From Aplidium turbinatum (Eukaryota; Chordata; Ascidiacea; Aplousobranchia; Polyclinidae): a stretch of 64,000 nt of DNA. Where the stretch lies: positions 12,772,001-12,836,000 of the forward strand of contig OU964934.1 of the NCBI GenBank assembly GCA_918807975.1, in the 5' to 3' direction. The notes beneath the pieces are model-generated. The model saw nothing but the letters and a program-made list of their open reading frames with translations, had not been told where the DNA came from and made no database searches. Positions 12,301 through 22,900 of the stretch are shown here, in pieces. The position numbers were made by a program, and so were the translations under genes. How positions within the stretch are numbered: position 1 is the stretch's first letter; each line of letters opens with the position of its first letter.

Positions 12301-13393
12301 GTTTATAAAAAGGTAGAAGTGACAAAACGCGAATGTTATAACGTTCTTGATACTAAAACAGAACAAGAAAATAGAACCAAAATTAGTTCTTACAATTTTT
12401 GCCAATTACCAGCATTTTGTTCAACAATTTTTGCAACTTACCAGCATTTTGTTCAAGTTTCTTTAATTAGGCTACACAACTAGAATTATTTGTTTGGCTA
12501 AATATTGTATGGCCAACCTTCACATTTCTGAAGAATATATCACACTACTAGTAATATAATAGTTTTAAATCTATTGCATGTAGTTTAAGCCTATCAAAAA
12601 GTTTCATTTAAATTAGGTGTCAAAATTTTATTCATCAATGGTTATAAAGTATTGATTTTAAAAAGTGACTTCCTTATAATTTATCTTACTCTAATCTTCT
12701 TGACATATGATGCAGGAAACCATCCTCTCGTCCCATTCTTTTCTCCTTCCCACCAACCAGAATTTCCAGAAAATAAAACTTTAATGATATCGCCAGCTTC
12801 AAATTCTAATGTTGTAATCTAAAGAATGTTTTAAGCATACTGTAATTTATAACGCTCATTATGAAATAAACAAAAAATATTGGTGGTAGGCCACACCTAT
12901 AAAAAACCCAATACATTTTGATGTTTCTGCATGTCAATTATAATGTACGACCTATTAGCTTAAGTAGATTCTGTAAAAGTAAGCCAACATTTGAATTAGT
13001 CAATTTATAGAAGTTAGCTTAGTGGGCTATAACATAACATAAAAAATCAAGCATGTCTATTGATAAATTAATCTTTAAGCAAGTAAAAAATATGACATAA
13101 CTAAAATGAAGAGTTCCTGCAAACTGATCTCAAACAAGCTTTTTTGTGTAGATATCATCACTACAGTTACGCGTGACAAGGGTAGGTAGGCTACTCTTCT
13201 GGTCAATCAATGTTCGAAATACACAATCTACTTAGCGGGATATTCTCAGTGCAAGAAATATCAAAGTAGCCTACTATAGTTTTCAATTAGTAAGCTAAGC
13301 GATGCAAATCATAGTTATCAGACAATCGCTACAAACCTTTTCTCCACCTACTCCATCGTAGTCGTATAATGCTCTACAACAAACTTCCGTCAT
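200..13393 (-). CDS. Gas7: Gas7 orthologue (SH3-WW-F-BAR protein), 5' part of gene, eight coding exons
   Basis: Coding exons in transcript order: 13337-13393, 12690-12818, 11551-11641, 10738-10836, 9859-9932, 6249-6428, 810-899, 200-309. All have GT/AG ends and joining phases (0,0,1,1,0,0,0, then 2 at the last donor), giving 276 residues before the window ends. Residues about 4-60 are an SH3 domain (ALYDYDG at the start, GWWEGEKNGTRGWFPASYV at the end). About 74-99 is a WW domain. About 127-210 is a Ser/Pro-rich linker. From about residue 230 the F-BAR domain begins, with FSYCDYFW and LKGKQMCKEMSDL closely like vertebrate Gas7 (SYCDYFW, LKGKQMQKEMSEF). Gas7 family proteins bind membranes and actin and act in neurite outgrowth; that role here is inferred from homology. 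The start is the first ATG before the SH3 domain, as in Gas7. Large introns carry SINEs, a LINE end and hAT elements. The C-terminal half of F-BAR lies left of base 1. Confidence 0.92.
810..899 (-). CDS. Gas7: Gas7 exon 7: start of F-BAR region
   Basis: Thirty codons between TTGTTGCAG and TGG|GTAAGT, phase 0 at both ends. VNGISFPDEMG followed by FSYCDYFW aligns with vertebrate Gas7 CVTFPHPDTMPEQQLL and SYCDYFW. A second acceptor 28 bases upstream on the transcript (GGTAG) would break phase with exon 6, so the nearer one was chosen. Confidence 0.9.
1141..1322 (+). repeat. degenerate copy of the tRNA-derived SINE
   Basis: Diverged match to the SINE body of 7442-7754: GAAGAAACT, AGATCAAGC, GGGGCGT, CAACACTTCAACAA and GAAACTTCACACTGCCAATC occur in the same order. 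The short ORFs here are explained by the repeat. Confidence 0.45.
1502..2392. mobile_element. hAT-type non-autonomous element
   Basis: The ends are TAGGGATGG and, inverted, TAGAGATGTG, flanked by the 8-bp target duplication ATCAGAAC at 1494-1501 and 2393-2400. The interior is T/A-rich near both ends and has no transposase. Terminal sequence and duplication length fit the hAT superfamily. Confidence 0.8.
3212..3537 (+). mobile_element. tRNA-derived SINE, full-length copy
   Basis: The head has Pol III A-box (TAGCTCAATTGG-like) and B-box (GGTTCGACTCT) sequences. A conserved body of about 250 bases follows, ending GATAAAGATT, then an (AATC)n tail. The same sequence recurs at 7442-7754 and 53235-53549. 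A LINE 3' end follows within about 25 bases. Confidence 0.85.
3574..3822 (+). mobile_element. LINE 3' fragment, C-terminus of ORF2
   Basis: The open frame reads RKAWVTLNRIRCDVG, then CVCGAVEQTMQHILHEC and a stop at 3820-3822. The CxCG...EQTxxHIxxxC zinc-binding end is typical of the C-terminal region of many non-LTR retrotransposon polymerases. The copy is 5'-truncated. A related copy lies on the minus strand at 24586-24850. Confidence 0.75.
4526..4737 (+). mobile_element. second tRNA-derived SINE family
   Basis: A tRNA-like head has A-box TAGCCGAGTGGT (about 4536-4547) and B-box GGTTCGACACC (about 4580-4590). A 150-base unrelated body follows and ends in CAAACAAAAAAG. The body is unlike the more frequent SINE in this window. 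Confidence 0.65.
6249..6428 (-). CDS. Gas7: Gas7 exon 6: Ser/Pro-rich linker
   Basis: Sixty codons between TTATTTCACAG and ATG|GTAAGT, phase 0 at both ends. The segment is rich in Ser, Pro, Thr and Arg (PESPVNQQRDLSPTKPHSKS, then SEKPSSPVLIRSNRAS). It sits where vertebrate Gas7 has its low-complexity linker between the WW and F-BAR domains. Confidence 0.82.
7177..8800 (+). mobile_element. hAT transposon, decayed, with SINE inside
   Basis: The terminal repeats are CAGGGCCGGATTAAGG and its inverse at 8785-8800. The 8-bp duplication TGTATGAA lies at 7169-7176 and 8801-8808. Plus-strand fragments of transposase survive: LNTMSNRNIEESAKTLL near 8160 and a hATC dimerisation fragment (ERSFSVLKRVKNQLRSSMG) near 8460. 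The reading frame is broken by several stops and shifts and by the SINE at 7442-7754. It lies in a Gas7 intron. Confidence 0.9.
7442..7754 (+). mobile_element. tRNA-derived SINE, full-length
   Basis: Same family as 3212-3537: A-box, B-box GGTTCGACTCT, and an (AATC)n tail. A short extra piece of the head (GCCCCGATAGCTC) occurs just upstream at about 7419-7431, a small local duplication at the insertion point. Confidence 0.85.
9859..9932 (-). CDS. Gas7: Gas7 exon 5: linker
   Basis: A 74-base exon between a poly-T acceptor (TTTTTTTAG) and the strong donor TTG|GTAAGTG. Only the frame that joins exon 4 (phase 1 in, phase 0 out) yields SANAKMHFSLPLTKNVGQL. No domain is recognised. It is supported by splice sites and phase rather than by homology. 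Confidence 0.7.
10738..10836 (-). CDS. Gas7: Gas7 exon 4: C-terminal half of WW domain and linker
   Basis: The acceptor is CAATCGTAG and the donor ACACAG|GTGCAG. The first codon is shared with exon 3 (G+CA, Ala). TSWKRP supplies the second WW tryptophan, 22 residues after the first, and the closing proline. It then runs into an Asn/Ser/Thr-rich linker. Confidence 0.86.
11054..11492. mobile_element. hAT MITE of the GTGGCGTAGCC family
   Basis: The ends are CAGTAGCGTAGCCAGG and, inverted, CAGTGGCGTAGCCAAG. The 8-bp duplication GAAACATT lies at 11046-11053 and 11493-11500. Related copies are at 47979-48458, 51761-52205 and 58260-58783. The recurring 60-100-residue ORFs in these copies are by-products of the repeat. 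A run of about 17 C precedes the right end. It lies in a Gas7 intron. Confidence 0.9.
11551..11641 (-). CDS. Gas7: Gas7 exon 3: N-terminal half of WW domain
   Basis: The acceptor is TTTTTATGTATAG and the donor TATG|GTAAGG. The exon holds 30 codons plus one base. DKWKRVSSEAGETYYVN carries the first WW tryptophan and the central YY pair. It enters in phase 0 and leaves in phase 1, which matches exons 2 and 4 exactly. It was found by phase and motif, since its open frame alone is not striking. Confidence 0.88.
12690..13393 (-). CDS. Gas7: Gas7 exons 1-2: SH3 domain
   Basis: Exon 1 (13337-13393, 19 codons) starts at an ATG and reads MTEVCCRALYDYDGVGGEK to a GTTTGT donor. Exon 2 (12690-12818, 43 codons) follows a TTCTTTAG acceptor and ends before GTAAGA. 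Together they form one whole SH3 domain with the ALYDY motif, the WW pair of the specificity pocket and the GWFPASYV end. GWFPASYV is the form found in Gas7 rather than in most SH3 proteins. The intron lies at phase 0 after residue 19. Confidence 0.93.
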
Positions 13394-16300
13394 AGTCACA
13401 ATCGAACAAATTCAGTGATTCAAAAGAAATTTTGTTTACAAACAAATTCGATCAGCTGTTTCTTAATAATCACAAGATGGCGTTACATTTGAACTAGTTC
13501 GAGATAGTGCGAAATTCTTTATTTTTTAAAAACAACAGAGTGAAAATAAATTGAATTTTGTCTAATAAACAGATAAATTGAACTGAAAGTTGTAATCGTT
13601 TGGCTGTTTTTCAACAAAATATAATATAACCTATTGCTGTAAATTTAAATACTACTCAGTAGCTCATAAACAGCGGAGATAAACTTAAAAGAAAACAATT
13701 TCAACAAAAGATAATAGAATGCTTTGAAAATAGGATAAAAAGATAAAACTTTGACCCACCCTTATTACCATTTGTGAAGATAACTTTGGTAAAAAAAAAA
13801 AAAAATGAACACAACAATTTAAACTGTTGGAAATTACTGCTAACTTTCATTGAAAATGTTTAGCATCTTACAAAGATTTTCTTTTGTATGCGCAGTCAAT
13901 AAAATGTACTATAGGCTAATTCTTACAAGCTTTTAATCTAACGTTTGGTTCTAAATCTCAAACAAAAAATAAAGAAGTGTGCAAATTTTTAACAATCTAC
14001 GTATTTTTTATTCACTTGGAGAGACTCTTTATTCCACATGTTTTACTTCAGTTAACTTTTTGCAACTTCACGAAAACTGGCAACTTTAAAACGGAACAAA
14101 ACATTCCTCTGGAACTTAAACTCAGTCATAATGATAAACGTAACGCTCAAACAAACAGTAAGTCGTTCTCCGACACTTGCCAGAAACAAGCGGTTGTGAT
14201 GGGGCAGACACCTAAAATAAAAGCTTGCTCAAAGACGGCACCAAGCTTGTGTTGTTTTTCGTCTATAAATCTGCTTGTTTAACTATTAAGTATTCTATAA
14301 GCTTGGAAACAACAATGTAAGCCCCCACTCATGCTAACAAGTTTGTCCAATCTACACTAAGTGGTCTCATTGAATACCAGTAGCCCACCAACCTACAGCA
14401 AATCAATTAACTACCTTGACAGATAATATTGCAAGTGTAGTAGACTAATAAGCTATTCCAGTGGCTGCATTTTCTGCTCTATGCTATGGCATTGAAGTCG
14501 ACTTTTGGAGAGTCAAACATAAACCTTTTACCTAATTAACTCACTATTTTCCAGGTGCAGAATTTGCTATGTAAAACAGACCTGAATGATCTTCAACGCA
14601 ATTTTGTCTCATCTGCTTGGTAGGTCAACTATTCTTGATCCGGCAATGCCACCTGTAAAATATGCCATGAAGCAATCTACATATAGCAACATTAATTGCC
14701 AGCTGAATCGTTCGCAGTTTTTCGGCAACATATGCTCATTTGACAACTGCTGCTGCAGTCGTGATTCACGCTCATTAAATTTAGCTTTGCTAGATGGAAG
14801 TTAATGACACGTCATTGCCCACGTGATATGACCGTATGTACATTCTACAGCCAACTGTAAAGTGGCACGGTCATTGAATTTATGCAGAAGAAATACCGGC
14901 TAAGTTGCAATCCAAAATAATACTAATGGTTTCACACTAAACTGTTACGAAGACAGCTATGTTGACACAAGGTTACATCTGGTGTTGATAGCTTATTATA
15001 TTCAACAAGCTGCATTCACTGTTAGAATGTAGCCTATGTCTAATGTCTATAGGCCTACGGGATATTATTGAGCCAATTAGTCTGCAATCAGTCCACCCTG
15101 ATAGCTCGGTTGGATAAGCGCGCGACTCTATCAAAGTAAAGATCAAGCAGCGCTGGACTTTACTCTGCAAATCGCTGTACTCCGGCCTGCGTCAGTAGCT
15201 CAAAGACTCCACAAGTATGCAAAATTGCCAGAAACCACCTTATCACCTTTTATAAGCTTTCTCAGCCCCATGATAAAGCATAGACTGCAGGCCTACGGCA
15301 TTTTTTATATGGCCGATCATCAAATGCGTCTATCCCTTAGATTTTTATGATAACTTTCGTGAATTGGATTGTTTTATTTTCTTTGGCTTCGGATTCTCTA
15401 ATTTTTAATTTGCTTTAATATTTCCATTACGCGATTCTTTTATTACTGCGTATAATTTTTTTCTTGGATTGTAGGCTTATGTCTTCCTTATATGCTTCAT
15501 TGCCATTGATATCTGTTCTTTTCAACCATGCTGCTGATTGTTTTAGCCATAACGTCAAATTGAAAATGCCTGCTGTTGCAATGTAAGAAGCCTGATGTCA
15601 GGCAGCATCTTGACTGGAAAACTGCTAGGTTTTTTGGTGCTGCCAGCTTTTCAATTGCTGTATTCTTATTGTTGTGTAATTGTGTTCTTTTTCGACTCGT
15701 ATTTGAAAGGCTAATACCATGTGAAATTTGTAGTTGGACGTTTATTGTTTTAGTGCCATTAGCGGGTAGGCTACCATCAAAGAATGCTATAGAAATGTAG
15801 GTTATGAAATGGGGTTGCAGAACAAAAAGTTTGTGAAGCCCTGGTCTAGTTGACATCTCATTGCGTTTGCAATAAAATGCACTTTACAAGCTCCAAAAAA
15901 GCGATAAAATCACGTCTTACCGTGATTTAGTAGCTTTTATAGATGTACACGTTCAATATTCAAGATTTTGAAAGCAACTTATTCCTTGCACATTTTTTAA
16001 TTTATTCAATAGTACCACAATTGACTTACACTTTAACGACATCCTGCGGCAAAGATCATTGACTCAAAAAATGATGCAATTTAAATGGTCGCAAGGTTTT
16101 TTGAGTATTTGTTATATCATGCATTACAGCACAAAACATCTACTGTATTTAAGAATCTATACATGCCATTTAAACAAATAATTGCACGAATTAACTACTT
16201 GAACAAAATAAAAATTTAGTAAGTGTTTTGTTCGATACGTTAATCAGAAAAAATCATAAAAAAGACAGTATCGATTTATGTCTTTAAGTCTATATGAGAG

Positions 16301-16599
16301 ACAAATATTTCACACTCAACAAACCGCGTTTTTGGACAATCGCAGTCCAGATTTTTGTGTTGGAGACAAACATGAAAAGGTATCAAGTTTGCGACTGTGC
16401 ATTCAATCACGCGACTCGTGTTGAAATATGGAAGCATTTGTTTGAAAACAGTATGGCTCCTCTCTCCATTCCGCTTCAAAGAAGCCTGGTCTTCATCGCG
16501 AAATATCAGAGTCGACCAATTGAGCAGTTAGGCTTACCCTCCTAATATATTACGTTGTGTAGCCTAAATGCAAAAGCAAATTATTGATGTGGGTGCTGA
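13394..16599. other. intergenic region between the receptor 3' end and Gas7 start
   Basis: It contains Gas7 upstream sequence and a 5' fragmentary SINE (15093-15280). Short ORFs at 13977-14282 and 15497-15856 match nothing I recognise and show no splice or homology support. No other feature is seen. Confidence 0.6.
15093..15280 (+). mobile_element. diverged, internally deleted SINE copy
   Basis: The head CCTGATAGCTCGGTTGGATAAGCG and pieces AAGATCAAGCAGCGCTGG, GGCCTGCGTCAGT and CCCATGATAAAG are in SINE order. About a third of the body is missing and the (AATC)n tail is lost. Confidence 0.65.
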
Positions 16600-16605
16600 T
16601 TTATT
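16600..16605 (-). other. polyadenylation signal of the receptor gene
   Basis: AATAAA on the minus strand, 84 bases past the stop codon. Confidence 0.6.
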
Positions 16606-16688
16606 TGTAGTCTATTTCTTGATAAATATGTTTTTTTAATAAGAGAAAGTTCATTTCTTCTGTACAACACATGTTGATGAGGTGTAGT

Positions 16689-16978
16689 TTAGATACTGAA
16701 TACAACAGCCAGTAAAATTCCCAAGTGAAAAACCACCACACAACCAATGTATGCAAACATGCACACCACATCGAGCTTTCGTGCTACAGATCTCCACTTC
16801 TCCTGCATCATTTCTTCGACTTGTTTGTTTTTGAATTCACTGTTTTGCCAACTTGCGTGACAAGATAGTTTAGATACATCTTGTGAAATATTGCACAAAT
16901 TCTTTTCAATCGTTGAATCCGATCGCGTTTCGTCGATTGTGATCGTAGTGAATCCATTTTCTTCTTTTGTTTCTTCTT
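16689..16978 (-). CDS. receptor exon 11: MA helix, M4 and stop
   Basis: The acceptor TTTTTAAAACAG joins exon 10 in phase 1 to make a Glu codon. The charged EEMMQEKWRSVARKLD helix runs into M4 (VVCMFAYIGCVVVFHLGILL), then a stop six residues later. A polyadenylation signal lies about 85 bases on. Confidence 0.93.
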
Positions 16979-19900
16979 CTGTTTTAAAAATAAAACAAAA
17001 CACAGCACAATAAGGGCACTTTGCATCAGTCTTTGCTATCAATGCAAAAAAAACAAACTTATACAGCATTTTAAACTAGTGGTGGTTGCTAACCCTGATT
17101 TGTAGATACTCTGAGAATGACATCTGTTGCAGGTGATGTAGATCTTGACCAGATTTGATAAAGATCTGCATCAAATTTAAGTGGATGTCTGGGTTGGTAA
17201 CCAATGTTGTTAGTTGAGCAATAGTTCAAGTATAAGGCCGTAATTTAAGCTATAATTATACAATGGAAATTTTAATGTTTTCACGATTAGAGAATCTTGA
17301 AAGTACTGTTTTATTTTGCATTTACAGTTTAGATCAAATTCAATATTTTTGGCTTTTGCCCACGCACTTGCTGAAATTTATCGGATTTATTTTAAGCTTA
17401 TTTTTGTTGCCGACTAAACAGTTTTCGTATGTTTTTGAACAATTACATCGTAGCTACAGCAGTGTGAATTACTTGTTCTGAAAATGTTCATTGCTCTGAT
17501 GCACAAAATGCCAAAGGCATAAAACAGTTTCTATTTTTTGTATTTTTTAATTTCATAGAATAAACACTGCAGGTATAGGTTACACGTAAAAAATTAAATA
17601 AGCCAAATCTTGATTAATCGACGAAATGGCTCTCTCTTAGTCTCACAGTAAGATTTTAATAAAAAGAGTTGTAACAAGTCGGTTACGAACAAGGATGTAG
17701 CTGACAGAGAAGCAGAGACTTTTTTTCTTTACTCTCTATTCAAATTTGGAGGACAAAATCTATTTCTACATGCAAGGTGATGTTAGCGTACAGTAAACTG
17801 AATCTCATTCTGTCGCTAAATTATTCATTTTTTTGATTGCAAGGCATGTAAATGGAAACTGACCTGCTGTGGCAACGTTGTCACTTTCTTGTTTACTCCG
17901 AGCGCCAACTGATACGAAAGACGTCACGTCTTCTGTCCTTGACGGAGTAGATTTGTGACTTTGTCTTTGACGAAAAATATTGTCTGTTGCAGAACCAGGG
18001 TTACAGATTTCAAGGTGTCCATTGTTTGCTGTTGATTCGCTGTTTTTAGTGTTGCGGTTATGCATAAATCGAGAAGATTGGTAGGAGATTGATTGTATTA
18101 CCTCATCGTGTTTTTTTGTTTTTTGCAAACAGCATGATCTGGTGAATTTTATCCATTTCTTGTGCAGTGCATCAAAAAGTGAGACCTTGTTCAAAAATAA
18201 CAAATTGTAAGCAAAAAGTCTTGGTTTCAATTGCACATGACTTGTTATATTACCATTTCATTTTGTTCAAAAGTGGGTCCAGCAAGTAGCCTTAGTAGAA
18301 CGGGAAGCCTTAGCTTTAGCCTCTTGTACAAAACACATTGATGTGTAATTGTGTAGATCCACATTAATCCGACCGTACAAATAAACCGTAAATGAAGTTA
18401 CTTTTTTATCGTTTACCGGGGGAGGTCGCCTGATTTTCTCCTCCTGAATCCGCCACTGTCATTGCTATTAATTTGCCCACCGGAAAAATAGGGTTTTTGT
18501 TTTAATGTTAATACAAAAAATATTACACAATGTATTAGTTTTTAACAGTTTAAGTAGTTATATCAGAACTGATCTTCGCCAAGAGAGATATACTAGTGAT
18601 CATTAGTGAATGTTAAAATTTTGCTAAATCTGTGGACCTGGGTGATGTCGGCGTGGTAACACTGAGCAAATATCAAAAATTACCTGAGAGAGTGATTTAC
18701 TCGGAAGCTTGTCTTCTGGTATTGAAAATTTTGATAAATTGTCATACAGACCAGAAAGTAATAAAGCAGCTTTCACCCAGAGTGGTAGCACTTTGATGTT
18801 TGTGTAGGATACACCCTAAAAAAATTGTAAAACGACATCTGGTGTTTTTTGCTTGAACCGTTTTACCATGAGATGTAGGCATAGTCCACATGGTACGAAT
18901 GAAGGTAAATTTTTAGTTAAGGAAACATTTATTTAGGCTACCGCACTTCATGGCCGCTTCCTAATTGGATTTCGCCACTGTCCTTTACTAGTCAACAATA
19001 AAACATCAGCTGCGATGAAATGTCATTGAATGGTATTAAAGAAATTGTGTTGTACATCTTAGGCGTTGTTTCTAAATTTATTTTAGAACTATTTAAAAAA
19101 AAGTTACAGGATCAAGATGATATTGCTTTTCAGAAGCCTATAGATTTTGTTACAGAAAAATTTCTAATTGCTTACCGTGGATGGGTCTGTTTCCATCACC
19201 GAACTAACTGGTATATGATGCACGTACAAAACCAGAACGGTCATAATGATATTAATTCCAAGTAAGGCCATGCAAAGGACAAAATAAACTCCCAAATAGG
19301 GACCAGTAGAAGCGGGGAACATATCACCAACGGTCAGGATGAACACCATGAACGTGAGAAGAATGGTGATTTGCAACCCAATGCGCTCTCCGCTGTCTGG
19401 TGGAAGGTAGAATCCAAGAAGTGAAATTGTAGTTAGTAAAATGGCGGGAAAAACCATGCTCTGAGGAAAACATATCACGATTTGTTAATCAACGAACGGC
19501 TGTTTCAAAAATAATAATTCTTTTTTTTTTTTTTTTGGTAAAGTACAACAAACAATTCAAAACATAAGCTACCAATAAGTGCAACAGACTCATATCATCC
19601 CGTGGATCATATAGACTGGTTTATTAAACTACATGTAACACAAACACTACAAAGTTCAATTTCTAATACAGAGTCATACTCATAAGTCTTTGTTCAGGAG
19701 TATACGATGAAGATACTATGAAAAGCCATATCAGTAAACATCGCCGTGGTCATTTTAAGCGGGAGTAGGTTAGGTTTTTGTTAGTCTAACAGATTCAGCG
19801 ATACCCTTCTAAGTTGGATATCTTTTTAAAGTGATTTTGTTATGTGCTGCACTACTTTTTTTTATAGTATTATATCATGCATAATATATGTCGTATGATT

Positions 19901-22900
19901 CGAATGTACACTGTAGTGTATACTGTATAGGCTACAATACAATATCATGTATTTTTTATCAACATCACATACCTGAATGTAAAGAGAAAAGTTTCGGCGA
20001 AATAAAAGTTTAAATTCAACATCAGACCTGAATAATGCATTAAAATGACAGTACTTAAATACAAATCTAAACCGACATTATTGCAGCTAAACCAACTTAG
20101 AGTAAACTGTTTTGGCAGCTCTATTTTATGGGTGTATTTTGTTAAAAAATTTATCTATAATATGTTTTCATCTTTGTCATCTCGGGTCGTTTACTACATA
20201 CAGTAAGTCACTAAAACTTGTTTTGCCATTCTATGTTATTTACTTGCATCACTTAGGGCTTAGGCCATAGGCGTAGCCAGGGGGGGCGAAAGGGGCCATG
20301 GCCCCCCCCAAATTTTCAAAGTTTGGATCCGAAGTTGAACCCTTTGTTGAAAATATAATAAAATTTGTAGAAATTTATAACTTTTTCCAAGACATCTGGC
20401 TATTAACACCCCCAAGGACTTGTTTTAGACACACAGAAAGACACCAATAAATTTTGCAAATCATAAATCGCGCAAAATTTACTCGATTTACGTTTCTTTT
20501 AACTAATTTGTGGAAGCAATTTCAGAATGGCTTACTTTGTTGGGTTTTTGTGTAGCTGAGTTTTTGGTGTTCTCTAATTTTAGCCACAGATTTTGCCCGT
20601 TTGTGTGTAAGAGCTCCCTTTAAAAAGTTAATAGCTGTTTATCTTCTAATAAATTTCATACAAATATCACCCTAAAAGTGTTCCCAGAAAGCGCTATAAT
20701 CCATCATTTAAGTGCAATTTTGCAAAAATTTCCGGGGGAGCATGCCCCCGGACCCCCCTAGAATACGCGTACCTTTGGCACGCTTTACCCCACCAGTTTT
20801 ATTGCTTCCCTCGCTCAAGCCACCAGGATGCGCCACTGCACATCAGGTGGCGATGTCTTCACTTAAATCAAACACTTTGTCGTTCTCTTCAATTCATCAA
20901 ATATTTGCCTCCCCCCCCAAATTTTTCCTGGCTACGCCACTGGCTTAGGCTATAAGTTGCGTCAACGATTATAACTTTGTGAAGTAGCGTTTTATTTGCT
21001 TCGAAATCACATGAGATATAATTTGTTGTTAATGAAGCTACTTTTTCTTGGTTGTTTAAACTGGACACAAAAACCATGCTTGCCCATGCTTATATTTTCC
21101 ATCAAAAATGCAAAGATATAGCAACGAAACGTAGATAGTTGGCCCTTTTTAGGCTATTTTATTTTTTCTCTGACACAAATCTAAAGTTACTGCTCTGGAT
21201 AGTGTGAACAACATAGCCTACAACAACCTATTTACGACTACACTGCGCGGGTGTAAGCCGTTTGCCCTGACTGGCCATAAGCCTGCTGGAAAATGATCCT
21301 CCCATTACAATAGGCCTAAGGTGGAGCTGTGTCTGCTTCTCTCTCGGTTTTCAAATTTAGAAAACACTTTAGAAAACACTCTCGGTTTTCAAAATTTTGA
21401 GACTTGGCTTTAACAAAATTTTATACACCAATTCTCTCCATATAGCCAGCTCCAGCACATCTCCCCAGCCCTGGCTCGCATCTTTAGCTGGTGACCAGTC
21501 ATTCCCGGGTGCAAATTGCCCGTTCCCACACGACATATCCTATCTATTCCGGATGATGTAGGCTGGTTATTGAAGGTCCTCACAACTTGACTAGTTTTCT
21601 TTTATGTTTTACTCCTGTTTTAACGTTGTTGATGCAAATAAAAGTCCAAAAAATTGTTCAAAGTCAACTACTATAAAAAAAAGTTAATTTGCATCCGAAT
21701 AGTCAAAAATCAGAGACCATGTTTGGAAAGTGCACCTTTTTTCAGCAAGCTTCTTACACTTATGCCTACTTGGTTTGCAGTTTGCTCAAAAGCTTTCAGA
21801 TCATATCAACATCAAATGATTGGATACGATATGAACAGCCGTTGTGCTACTCAACCATGTGGTTGACGCTTGCTGAAAAAAGTGAAGACCTAAAAAGAGT
21901 CCCAGTGCGATACCATAAAAGGCAATTTGACAAGGTGAAATATTTATTTAGGACTATTTATTTCATTGTCTGCGTGGTTAAGCTACTATAAACTTACCAG
22001 TGTGAATCACTAACTCTCAGAGGTACAGTTTCTTTAACAGTTAAGTTTGAACCCATCCGATAAAATTGCCTCATCATAATTTCTTGATCCTTTTCAGATA
22101 ATCTATTTGCTTTGCCGGTGTCGGGTAAAACAGAAAGGAAGTTCTGCGACTGAAAACAATGTGCACAACAATAATTATAACAATCCACACAGAAGTAAAA
22201 AGTGGTAGTTTTTAGAAATAAATTTAATATGTAGGCCTACCATAATTTAGAATTAATAGGAGCTGTAGGAAAGATACAGCTCCGTTACCTCAGTGGTTAA
22301 GCACCTGCGACTCGAGATCGCGGTGCGCTGGTTCAGCTCTCGGGGTGTGTGTGCGCTTGAGCAATGTATTCTAAGGACTGCTCTCCATTCATGGCACCCA
22401 GTAGATGACATAATTTTCCAACAACAACACTTCAACAACAATCGGAAGCTTCATTCTGTCAATCGTGGTAACCGGCCCTGTGTCAAAAGCTTCTACGAGT
22501 ATGCAAAACTACCACGAATAATCTATCAAAGGCTTTGTCAGTCCGAAGATAAAGATTCAAAACCAACCAACCAAAGATTGTTATGAGATTAAACATAGTG
22601 AAGATCTGTTTGATAATGTAACTTTTTCGTTTGCTGTACGTTTGTTAAAATTTCTTAAAACTACTGTATATCTCCCATGTCGCCATCTTTAACATTTTAT
22701 GGAATGGGTTGTCTTCTTGTTGGTCTACTACGTACAATTTTAGTTATCTTGATGTCTTCCAGCATCCACTCCCCTGTGTTGGCAAAATATAAAGGAATAT
22801 CCTTGAGGACATCCGCTGTTGTTCTTTTCGAAACCAAATCTACTTTCGTTGTTGGAAAAGTCCATGAGGCAAATGTAAAGTTGCATGTCTGCAAAAGCAA

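Noticed and set aside
13977-14282. 101-residue plus-strand ORF between Gas7 and the receptor
   Set aside because: No recognisable motif, no splice context and ordinary AT-rich composition; the length is within chance for this many frames.
22697-22741. Reading receptor exon 6 through to RSRPTRRQPIP and a stop
   Set aside because: A GTACGT donor precedes this tail. M1-M4 exons downstream join in frame, so a truncated protein is unlikely to be the main product.
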